From Brevundimonas sp. Root608 (GTDB lineage: Bacteria > Pseudomonadota > Alphaproteobacteria > Caulobacterales > Caulobacteraceae), in assembly GCF_001427825.1 (NCBI RefSeq), contig NZ_LMGT01000010.1, positions 532-64,531 of the forward strand: a DNA stretch of 64,000 bases. The letters are read 5' to 3'. Shown here in pieces: positions 7,870 through 19,832 of this stretch (positions are counted from its first letter, which is position 1; each line of letters opens with the position of its first letter). The translations under genes and the position numbers were made by a program. The notes below the pieces were generated by a model. That model was not told where the DNA came from, made no database searches, and worked only from the letters and a program-made list of their open reading frames with translations.

Positions 7870-8459
7870 TCAACCCAGCCGGGCTTCGGCTTCCGCCAGT
7901 CCGCGGCTGTGTTGACGTTGAAGAAGGGGTCGACGGGCCCGATCGGCCAGTCGACGGCGGTGAACCCGACGGCTTGGGCGAAACCCCTCAGTGAACGCTG
8001 TCCCGAGGCGGCGTAGGCCGGGAGCTGCTCGAGCGCGGTGACCCGCCACAGCCCGCAGACCGGATGCAGCCGACCCCCGCTGGCGGCGATGGCGGCGGCG
8101 TGGCCGTCAAGCGCCGCGCCGAGCCTCATGGCCAGATCCAGCGGCGCGAACGGCATGTCGCACGGCAGGGTCAGCACCGCCGCCCGACCCTGCTCACGGC
8201 CGTACGCGAGCGCGGCGGCGAGACCGCCGAGCGGACCCTCGATCGGCATGTCGGAAATCACCGCCACCCCCTCCGGGGACCCGACCTGCCCCGGGTCGCG
8301 GACGGCGAGCGCCACCCGGTCGGAGAGGACCGCCGCCTGGGCGAGGGCGCGGGCGAGCAGGGTTTCGCCAGCGAGCACGCGCAGCGGCTTGCCCCCGCCG
8401 ATGCGGCGCCCCTCCCCTCCGGCCAGCACCACGACGGCGATGTCGTCCATGATCGTCAT
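7870..8459 (-). CDS. mobA: molybdenum cofactor guanylyltransferase MobA, with an apparent 1-nt frameshift near the 3' end
   Basis: The N-terminus has the nucleotidyltransferase signature VVLAGGEGRRIGGGKPL, followed by ISDMPIEGPLGGLAAAL, LTLPCDMPF and FFNVNTAADW. MobA attaches GMP to the cofactor. After NTAAD the open frame carries on as antisense of moeA to position 7443 (about 130 extra residues with no homology). Adding one base near 7900 gives LAEAEARLG and a stop at 7870-7872, directly abutting the moeA stop. This is the normal MobA end (about 196 residues). So either a 1-nt deletion occurred or there is a sequencing error. The start ATG overlaps the upstream permease gene by ATGA; an ATG three codons later (MDDIAVVV) is equally usable. 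Confidence 0.85.
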
Positions 8460-9196
8460 GTGAAGATCAGCTTGGCGCCGGCCAGCAGCAGGACAACCCC
8501 GAGCACGACAAGCAGCCCGGGCCGGGGCAGGCGGTGCAGGCCCAGCCAGGTCCCGGCGACGGCGCCCACGGCCACGGCGGCGACGAACACGGGAAGCGCC
8601 GGCGGCAGGGTCGGCAGCACGCTGACATTGCCCGCAAGGCCGGCGGCGGAATTGACGACAATGAAGACCGCCGCGACCCCCGCTGTCCGCCGCGGCTCCT
8701 CCCATCCGAACAGCAGGATCAGGGGGCTGAGGAAGATGCCGCCGCCGGTGCCGGTCAGGCCCGCCAGCAAGCCGAGCCCCGCCCCGGCGGGCAGGGCGAT
8801 CAAGGCCTTGGGAGGCCGCACGGTCCGGGCCGCGGTCCACGCGGGCCGCCACAGCATCCGCGCCGCCGCGAACCACAGCACCGCCCCCAGCAGGGGCCGG
8901 TATACCTCGGGCGACACCTCGATGCGTCCGCCCAGCCACGCCATGGGCACCGCCGTGATGGCGAAGATGAGGAAGAGGCGCGGGTTGAACTGGCCGGCGC
9001 GCAGGTACGACACCGCTGCGTATCCGGCGACCACGAGGTTCAGCGCCAGGGCGGTGGGGCGCATCACCTCCATGGGGACGGCGAAGAGGGCCATCAGGCC
9101 GAGGTAGGCGGACGCGCCGCCATGGCCGACCGAAGAATAGAGCGCCGCCGCGCCGCCCATCAGCAGGGCGAGCAGGATCACCGTCGAGAGGTCCAC
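8456..9196 (-). CDS. TauE/SafE-family membrane permease
   Basis: 246 residues with about eight hydrophobic segments. The N-terminal SVGHGGASAYLGLMAL motif and the central LTGTGGGIFLSPLILLFGW motif are the two repeated signatures of the TauE/SafE family, which exports sulfite, sulfoacetate or other organosulfur anions. The gene sits between mobA (ATGA overlap) and moaA (14 bp gap), so it is probably co-transcribed with Moco genes. A role in sulfite export, or uptake of an anion linked to molybdenum or sulfur chemistry, would fit but is inference. The start is GTG at 9196. Confidence 0.87.
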   Translation of the reverse strand: MDLSTVILLALLMGGAAALYSSVGHGGASAYLGLMALFAVPMEVMRPTALALNLVVAGYAAVSYLRAGQFNPRLFLIFAITAVPMAWLGGRIEVSPEVYRPLLGAVLWFAAARMLWRPAWTAARTVRPPKALIALPAGAGLGLLAGLTGTGGGIFLSPLILLFGWEEPRRTAGVAAVFIVVNSAAGLAGNVSVLPTLPPALPVFVAAVAVGAVAGTWLGLHRLPRPGLLVVLGVVLLLAGAKLIFT

Positions 9197-9210
9197 GCGC
9201 GCCCTCTTCG

Positions 9211-10215
9211 TCAGCCGCCGACGTCGGCCATGCGGCGCAGGTCGCCGGACTGCGCCAGCATCAGACTGTGGCCCCGGGCCTTGGTCGGCAGCGCTTCGAG
9301 AATCCGGGCCTCCAGCCGGCCCGGCGCGATCTCCTCACCCAGCAGGTCGCGCAGATCCACTCCGCCCTCGCCGAACAGGCACAGCCGCAGCTTGCCGCGC
9401 GCCGTGACCCGCAGGCGGTTGCAGCCGTCGCAGAAATGGTCGGCGTAGGGCGCGATCAGACCGAAACGGCCCAGATAGTCGGGGTGGCTGTATTCCACGG
9501 CGGGCCCGTCCTCGGGTCGGCGCGGCAGCGGGGTCCAGCCGCGTTCGCTCAGCCAGTGCTGGACCGCGGCGCCGCCCAGGTGCTGGCGTTCGAAGACGTC
9601 GACATTGTCGAGGGTCCGCATCAGCTCGATGAAGCGCACGGTCGCCGGCCGATCGCGCAGCCAGACGGCGAACCGCTCAACGGCCGTCTCGAAGGTGTCG
9701 CGCAGCAGGACCGCATTCAGCTTCACCCCGAGATCGAGATCGAACGCCCGGTCGATCCCCGAAAGGATATCGGGAAGCCGGTCGTGACCGGTCAACCGGG
9801 CGAAGGTGTCGCGATCCAGCGAGTCGACGCTGACGTTCAGGTGCGTCAGGCCGGCGTCGCGCCAGGCGTCGACGCGCTCGGTCAGCCTCCAGCCGTTGGT
9901 GGTCATCGCGACCCCGGCGATTCCCGGCGTGTTCGCCACGCTGGCGATGACGGCCGGCAGGTCCGTGCGCACCGAGGGTTCCCCCCCGGTCAGCCGCACC
10001 TTGGTCACCCCGAGGGCGGCGAAACCGGCGACAAGGCGGCGAACCTCGGCGACCGAAAGAAACCGCGCCTCCGGACCGCGGGCGTAGCCGTTCGGCAGGC
10101 AGTAGACGCAGCGGAAATTGCACACTTCCGTGATCGAAAGGCGAAGGTAGCGAAAGCGCCGGCCGAAACTGTCGGTCAGCGCCTCCCGGTCCCGCTCCGC
10201 CTCGTCCAGGCCCAC
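9211..10215 (-). CDS. moaA: GTP 3',8-cyclase MoaA (radical SAM)
   Basis: 334 residues. The N-terminal radical-SAM cluster motif is CNFRCVYC, followed by KVRLTGGEPSVR. The C-terminal second cluster uses CDGCNRLRVTARGKLRLCLF, and the protein ends with the conserved Gly-Gly tail. It starts GTP conversion to cPMP together with MoaC. The start is GTG at 10215 with GAGG 8 nt upstream; no ATG fits better. It is the first gene of a minus-strand run moaA-TauE/SafE-mobA. The 162 bp upstream, before the DUF2249 gene, is long enough for its own promoter, but no clear riboswitch was recognised. Confidence 0.96.
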   Translation of the reverse strand: MGLDEAERDREALTDSFGRRFRYLRLSITEVCNFRCVYCLPNGYARGPEARFLSVAEVRRLVAGFAALGVTKVRLTGGEPSVRTDLPAVIASVANTPGIAGVAMTTNGWRLTERVDAWRDAGLTHLNVSVDSLDRDTFARLTGHDRLPDILSGIDRAFDLDLGVKLNAVLLRDTFETAVERFAVWLRDRPATVRFIELMRTLDNVDVFERQHLGGAAVQHWLSERGWTPLPRRPEDGPAVEYSHPDYLGRFGLIAPYADHFCDGCNRLRVTARGKLRLCLFGEGGVDLRDLLGEEIAPGRLEARILEALPTKARGHSLMLAQSGDLRRMADVGG

Positions 10216-10377
10216 CGTTCACGCCTCGTCACGCCCGGCCCCGCGCGACGCGACCGCCCTCTTGCCGGTCACCCTACCGCCGTCCCGGGCGTCGACACCA
10301 AGCATATTGTGCCAGCGCCGAATTTGTTCTCGGACAAAGACGGCGATCACCCTCTTCCTGGTGTTCGCCTGATCGCC

Positions 10378-10659
10378 CTACTCCAGTCGCAGGATGTCGA
10401 TCACCACGCCCTGTTCCGAACGATGACGATAGGCGATCTCGAAGGTCTCGCCGTAGCGGTCGGTGATCTGTCGCAGGAGCGGCAGGGGGTCGTGGTCGTT
10501 GAGGAAGCGCATCGCCTCTCCCGGAGTCAGCGTCTCCAGGGCGCCGAAGATCGCGGCGTGCCGAAAGCGCCGCGCCACGCCCCTTGCATCGAACGGGTGG
10601 ACGGCCTCGGGGGCCGGTTGAGCGGGCGCGATGCGATCGTCGGCGTCGGTCGAACTCAT
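10378..10659 (-). CDS. DUF2249 domain protein
   Basis: 93 residues from the ATG at 10659, which is preceded by AAAGGAG at good spacing; an upstream GTG would add eight residues that overlap this ribosome site. The C-terminal 60 residues carry FDARGVARRFRHAAIFGALETL, FLNDHDPLPLLRQI and a final VVIDILRL strand, the DUF2249 pattern. This small alpha/beta domain is common in bacteria near nitrogen-oxide and molybdenum genes and its function is not known. It is divergent from the next small gene (10758) with 98 bp between starts, and upstream of moaA on the same strand. Confidence 0.82.
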   Translation of the reverse strand: MSSTDADDRIAPAQPAPEAVHPFDARGVARRFRHAAIFGALETLTPGEAMRFLNDHDPLPLLRQITDRYGETFEIAYRHRSEQGVVIDILRLE

Positions 10660-10757
10660 GACGAAATCTCCTTTGCCCTTCACCTTCGCGCATCGATCCG
10701 GCCGGAACCTTGTCGGGGCGCAAGACGGCGGCCGCTTCCTCGGGCAGGTTGAGATCG

Positions 10758-11165
10758 ATGACCCACGATGCGCATTTCCGGCAGCTCGTCGCCGCCGCCC
10801 TCGACCAGCCCGAGCCCCACCGCCTGCTGTTCGTTTTCGCCGCGGCCGAGCTGTCCGGGGACGCCACGCCCGCGGAGCGTGAGCGGTTCCTCGCCGGCCA
10901 GGGCGGCGCCCTCGCCCCGGTGATGTGCGTGGACAAGGCTCCGGGGGACCTGTCCGACTTCGCCATGCTGGCGGACGAGTCCCGCCGCGCCGGTCCGCCG
11001 TGGAGCCTGATGTTCGCCGCCGGTCTCGCCGGCCGCAACGGACGTCCGCCCGAACAGGCCGAAATCGACCAGGCGTTGCAGATGATGGTCGAGACGGTCC
11101 GCGACGGCGGTTTCGGACGGTTCGCCGCCTATGACGCCGAGGGCGCGGCGGTCACTTTCGAATGA
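10758..11165 (+). CDS. conserved small protein of unknown function (family often mislabelled ribonucleotide reductase subunit alpha)
   Basis: 135 residues, soluble, no signal or membrane segment. Recognisable stretches are RLLFVFAAAELSGDATPAE, GGALAPVMCVDKAPGDLSDF and ADESRRAGPPWSLMFAAGL. From memory, databases hold many proteins with these segments named ribonucleotide reductase subunit alpha, but nothing here resembles that enzyme, and at this length it cannot be one. I assign no function. It lies between the divergent DUF2249 gene and guaA, whose stop on the opposite strand is only 10 bp away. The ATG at 10758 gives the family-like start; a GTG 16 codons earlier is possible. Confidence 0.72.
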   Translation: MTHDAHFRQLVAAALDQPEPHRLLFVFAAAELSGDATPAERERFLAGQGGALAPVMCVDKAPGDLSDFAMLADESRRAGPPWSLMFAAGLAGRNGRPPEQAEIDQALQMMVETVRDGGFGRFAAYDAEGAAVTFE

Positions 11166-11174
11166 CGGGAGGGA

Positions 11175-12734
<1,560 letters not shown>

Positions 12735-12738
<4 letters not shown>

Positions 12739-13382
12739 GCGGGCTCCGTGGCGGCAGGCGTGAAATGGTCATGCAACAGGTCGAGCGCCTCGGCCAGCCG
12801 CTGGTCGATCTCGGCCAGGGCGTCCGTCCAGTGCTCGAGGCGGGACAGGTCCGAGCGGCCGTCCGAGACGCCGCGCAGGCCGATCACCGGCACGCCGAAG
12901 CGGGCGGCGGCGCGGACCACGGCGAACGTCTCCATGTCGACCATGTCGGCGTCAACGGCGTCATAGGCGGCGCCGGAGACGACGCTGGCCCCGGTGGCGA
13001 GCCGCGCCCCCGGCAGGCCGGCTGGCCCCTCGGCCAGCGGCAGGACGGCGGGCAGGCGCGGATAAGGCGTCTCCCCCTTGGGGAAGCCCAGCACGCTGGC
13101 GTCCATGTCGCGGTAGCTGACCTCGGTCACCCGGTAGACGCGGGCGTGGTCGAGCGTGCGCGACCCGGCCGAGCCGAGCGACACCACCACGTCCGGCAGG
13201 CCGGGTCCGGCCCTCAGACTCTCGAGCGCATGGGCCACGCCCACCGCGGCCTCGATCGGGCCGACGCCGGTGATCAGCGGGCGGATGTGGTCGCGCAGGG
13301 CCGGGCCGTATTCGGGCGCAGCGGCCATGACGCAGAGGGCGGTCTTCGGACCGAAGCTGGAAAGGATCCAGTCCCGGCTCAC
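12735..13382 (-). CDS. 5'-methylthioadenosine/S-adenosylhomocysteine nucleosidase-like phosphorylase
   Basis: 215 residues of the PNP/UDP phosphorylase superfamily. Motifs are [57 protein letters not shown] and [11 protein letters not shown]; the Met-Glu pair and following Asp are the ribose- and purine-binding residues of MTA/SAH nucleosidases. It probably hydrolyses MTA, SAH or a related nucleoside. The start is GTG at 13382, overlapping the rsmB stop as GTGA, and its stop overlaps guaA by ATGA. This overlap suggests tight coupling of a methyltransferase, a by-product-clearing nucleosidase and a purine enzyme. It is shorter than E. coli Pfs (232 residues). Confidence 0.84.
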
Positions 13383-14785
13383 GCCCGCCGCTCGTAGAGG
13401 GCGACGAAGAAGCCGTCGGTGCCGGTCGAGGCCGGCGAAAGCCGCAGCCGCCCGCCGGTCGCCGCCTCGATCAGCCGCGTGCGCGCGGCGTCGGTCAGCG
13501 TCTCGGCGGCCAGCACATCGGCCACCGGCAGCGGGCGGAAGCCGCTGTTCGCGGCCTCGAAGGCGTCGGCCACGGCCTCGTTCTCGCGGCTCAGGATCGA
13601 ACAGGTGACATAGGCCAGCCGCCCGCCGGGCTTCACCAGCGCCGCGGCCTGGGCGAGGATGCGCAACTGCAGGGCGTGGAGCCGCTCGATCTCGTCGGCC
13701 TTGAGCCGCCAGGCGTCCTCGGGCCGGCGACGCCAGGCGCCCGAGCCGCTGCAGGGCGCGTCGACGAACACCAGATCGGCCTTGCCGTTGAATTCCTCGA
13801 CCCCGCCGCCGTTCTGGCCGATCAGCCGCAGGTCGGCCGCGACGCCGGCCCGGGCGAGGCGCGGGCGGATGTTGTCGAGCCGCTTCTGCACCACGTCGCA
13901 GGCGATCAGCCGCATCGGCGCGGCCGCCGGTGTCGCCTTGGCCGCCGCCAGCTCGTCGGCGCCGGTCGGCGACCAGCCGGCCCGGCTTGGGGCGGCGACC
14001 CGGGCCGGATCGGCGGCGGGCAGGCCCTGCACCGCCAGCGCCAGCGTCTTGCCGCCGCCGCCCGCGCAATAGTCGACCACGATGCTGTCCGGCGTGAACG
14101 ACAGGCCGGCCCCGGCCACCCAGGCGGTCAGCTGGCTGCCCTCGTCCTGGATCTCGACGCGGCCGGCGTTGAAGGCGTCCAAGCCCTGGACGTTCGGCGC
14201 CGGCTCGGACGGCAGGCGCAGACCGACGGCCGACCACGGCGTCCGCTCCGGCGTCAGGCCCACGGCCTTCAGCTCGGCCCGGGCGGCCTCGACCGTGGTT
14301 TTGGCCGTATTGACCCGCAGATCGACCGGCGCCCGAGCCATGAGCCCGGCGGCCTCCTCGCTCCAGCGCTGGCCGAAGGTCGCCTTCAGATCCTCGACCA
14401 CGAAGGCCGGCAGGTCGGTGGCGGTCTCGGGCAGGTCGCCCTCCCCCGCCGCGATCCGGGCGCGCTCCTGTTTCGACAGCGGCCGCGGGCCGTAACCCTC
14501 GCCCGAATGCAGCGCCTCGATCTCTTCCAGAGACAGCTTGTCAAGGAAGGCCAGGGCGCCGACCACCAGCGCCCGTCCGTCCTCGCGGCCGCCCATGGCC
14601 GCGACCAGCCGGCCGCGCGCGCGCAGCACCTGATAGACCCGCTCGGCCACGGCGCGGCGATCGCCGGAGCCCGCATAGCGGTTGGCGGCGCCCCAGGCCT
14701 TGATCACCACCTCGGCGGGGGCGCGGCCCTGGGCGATGCTGTCCAGGACGGAGGCGGCGGCGGCGAGGCGGGCGGCTGGGGTCAA
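13379..14785 (-). CDS. rsmB: RsmB-family 16S rRNA (cytosine-5) methyltransferase
   Basis: 468 residues. The N-terminal RNA-binding helical domain (about 1-190) is followed by the SAM-dependent Fmu/NOL1 domain: QDEGSQLTAWVAG, VDYCAGGGGKTLALAVQG (SAM loop), DLVFVDAPCSGSGAWRRRP (first catalytic Cys in the PC motif) and LAYVTCSILSRENEAVADAF (second Cys, TCS). It methylates cytosine in rRNA, most probably 16S C967. The start is TTG at 14785; an in-frame stop lies five codons upstream, so no longer start exists, and the MTPAAR start fits the family. RBS support is weak. Confidence 0.9.
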   Translation of the reverse strand: MTPAARLAAAASVLDSIAQGRAPAEVVIKAWGAANRYAGSGDRRAVAERVYQVLRARGRLVAAMGGREDGRALVVGALAFLDKLSLEEIEALHSGEGYGPRPLSKQERARIAAGEGDLPETATDLPAFVVEDLKATFGQRWSEEAAGLMARAPVDLRVNTAKTTVEAARAELKAVGLTPERTPWSAVGLRLPSEPAPNVQGLDAFNAGRVEIQDEGSQLTAWVAGAGLSFTPDSIVVDYCAGGGGKTLALAVQGLPAADPARVAAPSRAGWSPTGADELAAAKATPAAAPMRLIACDVVQKRLDNIRPRLARAGVAADLRLIGQNGGGVEEFNGKADLVFVDAPCSGSGAWRRRPEDAWRLKADEIERLHALQLRILAQAAALVKPGGRLAYVTCSILSRENEAVADAFEAANSGFRPLPVADVLAAETLTDAARTRLIEAATGGRLRLSPASTGTDGFFVALYERRA

Positions 14786-14794
14786 TGCGGGCTT

Positions 14795-15196
14795 TCAGAC
14801 GAAAAGGGCGACCAGCACCATGACCAGACCGACGAAGGCGACGAGCCAGGCGAGGGTGCGGACATAGGGCGTGCCGAAGGCGTAGAGCGGCAGATAGATC
14901 AGCCGCCCGAACAGATAGAGGTGGGCGCCGACCAGGGTCAGCGTCTGGCCGTCCTTACCGGCGATATGCGCCATGATCACGGCGGCGGCGAAGATCGGCA
15001 GGGTTTCGAACAGATTGGCCTGGGCGCGGATCAAACGGCCCGCCAGCCTGCCCGGCGCCGGGACCTCGCCGTCGCGCGGCCCGGCGTTCCACTTCAGCCC
15101 CAGCTCGGCCGTGCGCGCCGAGGCTGCCCAGCCGATCTGGACGATCGCCAGCACCAGGGTGAAGGCCAGCGCGATGAATTCCGGCGTCATATCCAT
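14795..15196 (-). CDS. MAPEG-family membrane protein
   Basis: 133 residues and four membrane segments. The signature RAQANLFETLPIFAAAVI with NxxE and the RLIYLPLYAFGTPYVRTLAW segment define the bacterial MAPEG group related to microsomal glutathione transferases. Substrate unknown. The start at 15196 is preferred because GGGGAGG lies 8 nt upstream; an ATG at 15217 would overlap the guaB stop by ATGA and add seven residues. It is downstream of guaB in the same orientation and upstream of rsmB by 9 bp, so it probably shares their transcript. Confidence 0.87.
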   Translation of the reverse strand: MDMTPEFIALAFTLVLAIVQIGWAASARTAELGLKWNAGPRDGEVPAPGRLAGRLIRAQANLFETLPIFAAAVIMAHIAGKDGQTLTLVGAHLYLFGRLIYLPLYAFGTPYVRTLAWLVAFVGLVMVLVALFV

Positions 15197-15213
15197 GACG
15201 TGAGCCTCCCCGC

Positions 15214-17350
<2,137 letters not shown>

Positions 17351-17354
<4 letters not shown>

Positions 17355-18394
17355 GGGCTGAAATACCCGGTGTTGGAACAGCCCGGACGCACCGCTCCGG
17401 CCGTGCCGCGATCATCAACGCACAGCGCCGAAGTCAGACCCAGTCCGGCCGCGGCTCCTCCATCCGCCGTCCAGACGATCCTGTCGGCCAGAACCCCGAT
17501 CAGGGCGGCGCCGTTCATTCGCGCGAGGTTATTGTTGGCCTCGGCGCCCAGATTGATGACCAGCACGGAATAGGCCGGGTCTTCTTCGTCGTCATATCTG
17601 CGAACCCCGGGATGAGCCGACAGGAAGGCGTTCAACCCGCCCGGAAGCGAATCGCCCGGCCGTAAAGTGGCGAACAGGGCCGCGCCCTCAAGGCGATTGG
17701 CCTCCCGTTCAGCGTTCAGGCCCCGCAGCCGCCAGGCGAACGGCAGCAGGGACAGACCCTGAAGCAAGCCGGCGTCATCGCGGGCGGCCGGGGCGGGAAA
17801 CTGGACGATGAGAGCGGGCTCGCACAGGTGGGCCAGAATTGCGCCGTCCGGAGCTTTCAGATCGACGCGCCGGTCCAGGAAGGCGTCGCCGTCCGACAGA
17901 GGCAGCCGACCGGGCGCCGCCGACAGCCACGGGTCCCGGTTCTCCTGCATGACCCGCCTGAGGCGGTCGCGACCGGTTTCGTCCGGCCGCGCCGGCGCGG
18001 CCTCGATCACCGGCGGGTTGAGGACTGAGACGACGACGCCGTCGCGCGCCACGACATAGACGGCGGCGACACGGCGATAGCGCGCCGCGCTACGGCTGCT
18101 GGCGAACAGCGGGACGCGGCTGTTCCCCAGTTCGGTCAGCAGCTCAGGCGGCACGAGGCTGACGTCGCATCTCAGCGGATGAGGCGCGGGCGGGGTCAGT
18201 TCGTCGGCCGGATAGATATCCAGCCGGCTTCCGCCCCGCATGATCGTGATTGCGGGTGCGGGGTCACGGGTCGCGCCCAGCCGGGACGCCACCTGCGCCA
18301 CGGGCCGACCGATCAGCTCGGCGACCGGCGCGGCGGCCGCCACGCCCGGGCTCTGGACGGCCGATAACCCGAGCAGGAGCGCCGCCAGACTCAT
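17351..18394 (-). CDS. secreted protein of unknown function
   Basis: 347 residues with a signal peptide (MSLAALLLGLSAVQSPGVAAAA). No known domain recognised. It contains a region like ELIGRPVAQVASRLGATRDP with an SRLDIYPADELTP stretch, which recalls small outer-membrane or periplasmic proteins that begin with a RPxxQVxxRLG motif. Two Cys pairs (one at LRCDVSL, two near the end at ALCVDDRG and PGCSN) could form disulfides. The start overlaps the rlmE stop by ATGA, so it is translated with rlmE. Its stop shares CTAG with the convergent DUF2061 gene. Confidence 0.75.
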
Positions 18395-19101
18395 CGCCGG
18401 TTCATCGCCACCAGGAAGACCTCGGCGCTGTCCTTCCGGCTCGACTCGGGCTTGACGTATTTGACCGTCTCGAACTCCGCCCGCAGCCGGGCCAGCACCC
18501 CGCCGGCGTCGCCGCCCTGGAAATTCTTCGACACGAAATGCCCGCCGGGCTTCAGCGTGCGGATGGCGAAGTCGGCGGCGATCTCGATCAGGGCGATGAT
18601 CTTCAGGTGGTCGGTCTGGCGATGGCCGACGGTGTTGTGGGCCATGTCGGACAGGACCAGATCGGGCGGCCCGCCCAGCAGATCGATCATCTGCTGATCG
18701 ACGCCCGGATGGGTGAAGTCGGCCTGGATCATGATGGCGCCGGGCACCGGCTCGACCGGCAGCAGGTCGACGCCGACCACCGCGACCGCGCCGCGCTTGA
18801 CCGCCACCTGGGCCCAGCCGCCCGGCGCGGCGCCCAGGTCGATGACCCGGCTGCCGTGTTTGATCAGGTGGAAGCGGTCGTCGATCTCCAGCAGCTTGAA
18901 GGCCGCGCGGCTGCGCCAGCCCTCGGCGCGGGCGCGCTCGGACCATTTGTCGGACAGCTGACGCTTGATCCACTGCTGGCTGGACATCGACTTGGTGTCC
19001 GCCGTCTTCATCTTGGTGCCCATGCCGCGCCCGGCGGCGGTCCCGCCCGAGGGCGGACGCACCATCCGTCTGCGTTCTGCGGGCTTTTCTTCGTCAGTCA
19101 T
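18391..19101 (-). CDS. rlmE: 23S rRNA (uridine-2'-O) methyltransferase RlmE (FtsJ)
   Basis: 236 residues. After a 40-residue basic lead come WIKRQLSDKWSERARAEGWRSRAAFKLLEID (over about residues 43-75), the SAM motif VIDLGAAPGGWAQVA, VVGVDLLP, LVLSDMAHNTVGH with the catalytic Asp, and LKPGGHFVSKNFQGG with the catalytic Lys. It methylates U2552 of 23S rRNA in the A site. The N-terminal extension (residues 1-40) is longer than in E. coli RlmE. The start ATG at 19101 is used; GTG three codons upstream is an alternative. Divergent from the cyclophilin gene. Confidence 0.95.
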   Translation of the reverse strand: MTDEEKPAERRRMVRPPSGGTAAGRGMGTKMKTADTKSMSSQQWIKRQLSDKWSERARAEGWRSRAAFKLLEIDDRFHLIKHGSRVIDLGAAPGGWAQVAVKRGAVAVVGVDLLPVEPVPGAIMIQADFTHPGVDQQMIDLLGGPPDLVLSDMAHNTVGHRQTDHLKIIALIEIAADFAIRTLKPGGHFVSKNFQGGDAGGVLARLRAEFETVKYVKPESSRKDSAEVFLVAMNRR

Positions 19102-19168
19102 CGCATCCACATAGCCCCCGACGGGTTTGCGGGCTATGCACCCGCGATAATTCACAAGGAGCGCGCCG

Positions 19169-19633
19169 ATGGCCGACGAAACCCTCACCTTCACCCTCGA
19201 CACCGGCGACGGCGTCGACCGCGACGTGGTCATCAAGCTGCGCCCCGACCTGGCCCCCGGCCACGTGGCCCGCATCACCGAACTGGCAAAGGAAGGCTTC
19301 TACGACGGCGTCGTCTTCCACCGCGTCATCGCCGGCTTCATGGCCCAGGGCGGCGATCCGACCGGCACCGGCACCTCGGGCTCGAAGAAGCCGAACCTGA
19401 AGGCCGAATTCTCGAAACAGCGCCACGCCCGTGGTGTCTGCTCGATGGCCCGCACCTCGGACCCCAACAGCGCCAACAGCCAGTTCTTCATCTGCCTCGA
19501 CGACGCCTCCTTCCTCGACGGCCAGTACACCGTCTGGGGCGAGGTCATCGAAGGCATGGAGCACGTCGACGCCCTGCCCAAGGGCGAACCGCCGCGTTCG
19601 CCGGGCAAGATCGTCAAGGCGACGGTGGGCTGA
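19169..19633 (+). CDS. cytoplasmic cyclophilin-type peptidyl-prolyl isomerase
   Basis: 154 residues, no signal peptide. Cyclophilin core: VVIKLRPDLAPGHVARITELA, YDGVVFHRVIAGFMAQGGDPTGTGTSG (first part of the active site, about residues 47-73), SMARTSDPNSANSQFFICL and VWGEVIEGMEHVD. It catalyses cis-trans isomerisation of prolyl bonds during folding. AAGGAG lies 8 nt before the ATG. It ends just before a strong hairpin terminator. The PpiB-type bacterial form is the closest description. Confidence 0.96.
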   Translation: MADETLTFTLDTGDGVDRDVVIKLRPDLAPGHVARITELAKEGFYDGVVFHRVIAGFMAQGGDPTGTGTSGSKKPNLKAEFSKQRHARGVCSMARTSDPNSANSQFFICLDDASFLDGQYTVWGEVIEGMEHVDALPKGEPPRSPGKIVKATVG

Positions 19634-19636
19634 ACA

Positions 19637-19669
19637 AAAGGGCCGCTCCGGATAGGGGCGGCCCTTTTT
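19637..19669 (+). terminator. intrinsic terminator of the cyclophilin gene
   Basis: Starting 4 bp after the stop codon is a 10-bp inverted repeat (19637-19646 with 19658-19667, AAAGGGCCGC pairing GCGGCCCTTT) with an 11-nt loop, followed by a T-run. This is a textbook rho-independent terminator on the plus strand. Confidence 0.85.
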
Positions 19670-19685
19670 GCATTATCACCCGTCC

Positions 19686-19818
19686 GTCACCCTCGGGCTT
19701 GACCCGAGGGCCAGACCGTCCGGTGCTCCGTAGAGGGTGGGAGGGATACGGCCGGCGTGCGATCCCGAACGCACAGCCTGCCTCAACCTCTGATCCTCGG
19801 GTCAAGCCCGAGGATGAC
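19686..19818. repeat. pair of inverted palindromic intergenic repeats (CCTCGGGCTTGACCCGAGG family)
   Basis: Two 25-bp units (19686-19710 and 19794-19818) lie in opposite orientation and match at 23 of 25 positions. Each unit itself is a hairpin (CCTCGGG with CCCGAGG and a 5-nt loop). From memory this CCTCGGGCTTGACCCGAGG unit is common between genes in many alphaproteobacteria, often in inverted pairs like REP/BIME elements. It lies between the convergent cyclophilin and rnd genes. The approximately 80 bp between the units encode nothing evident. Confidence 0.75.
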
Positions 19819-19832
19819 GGTTGGGGGTGTCG

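Noticed and set aside
10216..10377. Sigma-54 promoter (TGGCAC and downstream GC) before moaA
   Set aside because: Spacing between GG and GC is 8 instead of 10 bases, so the essential spacing is not met.
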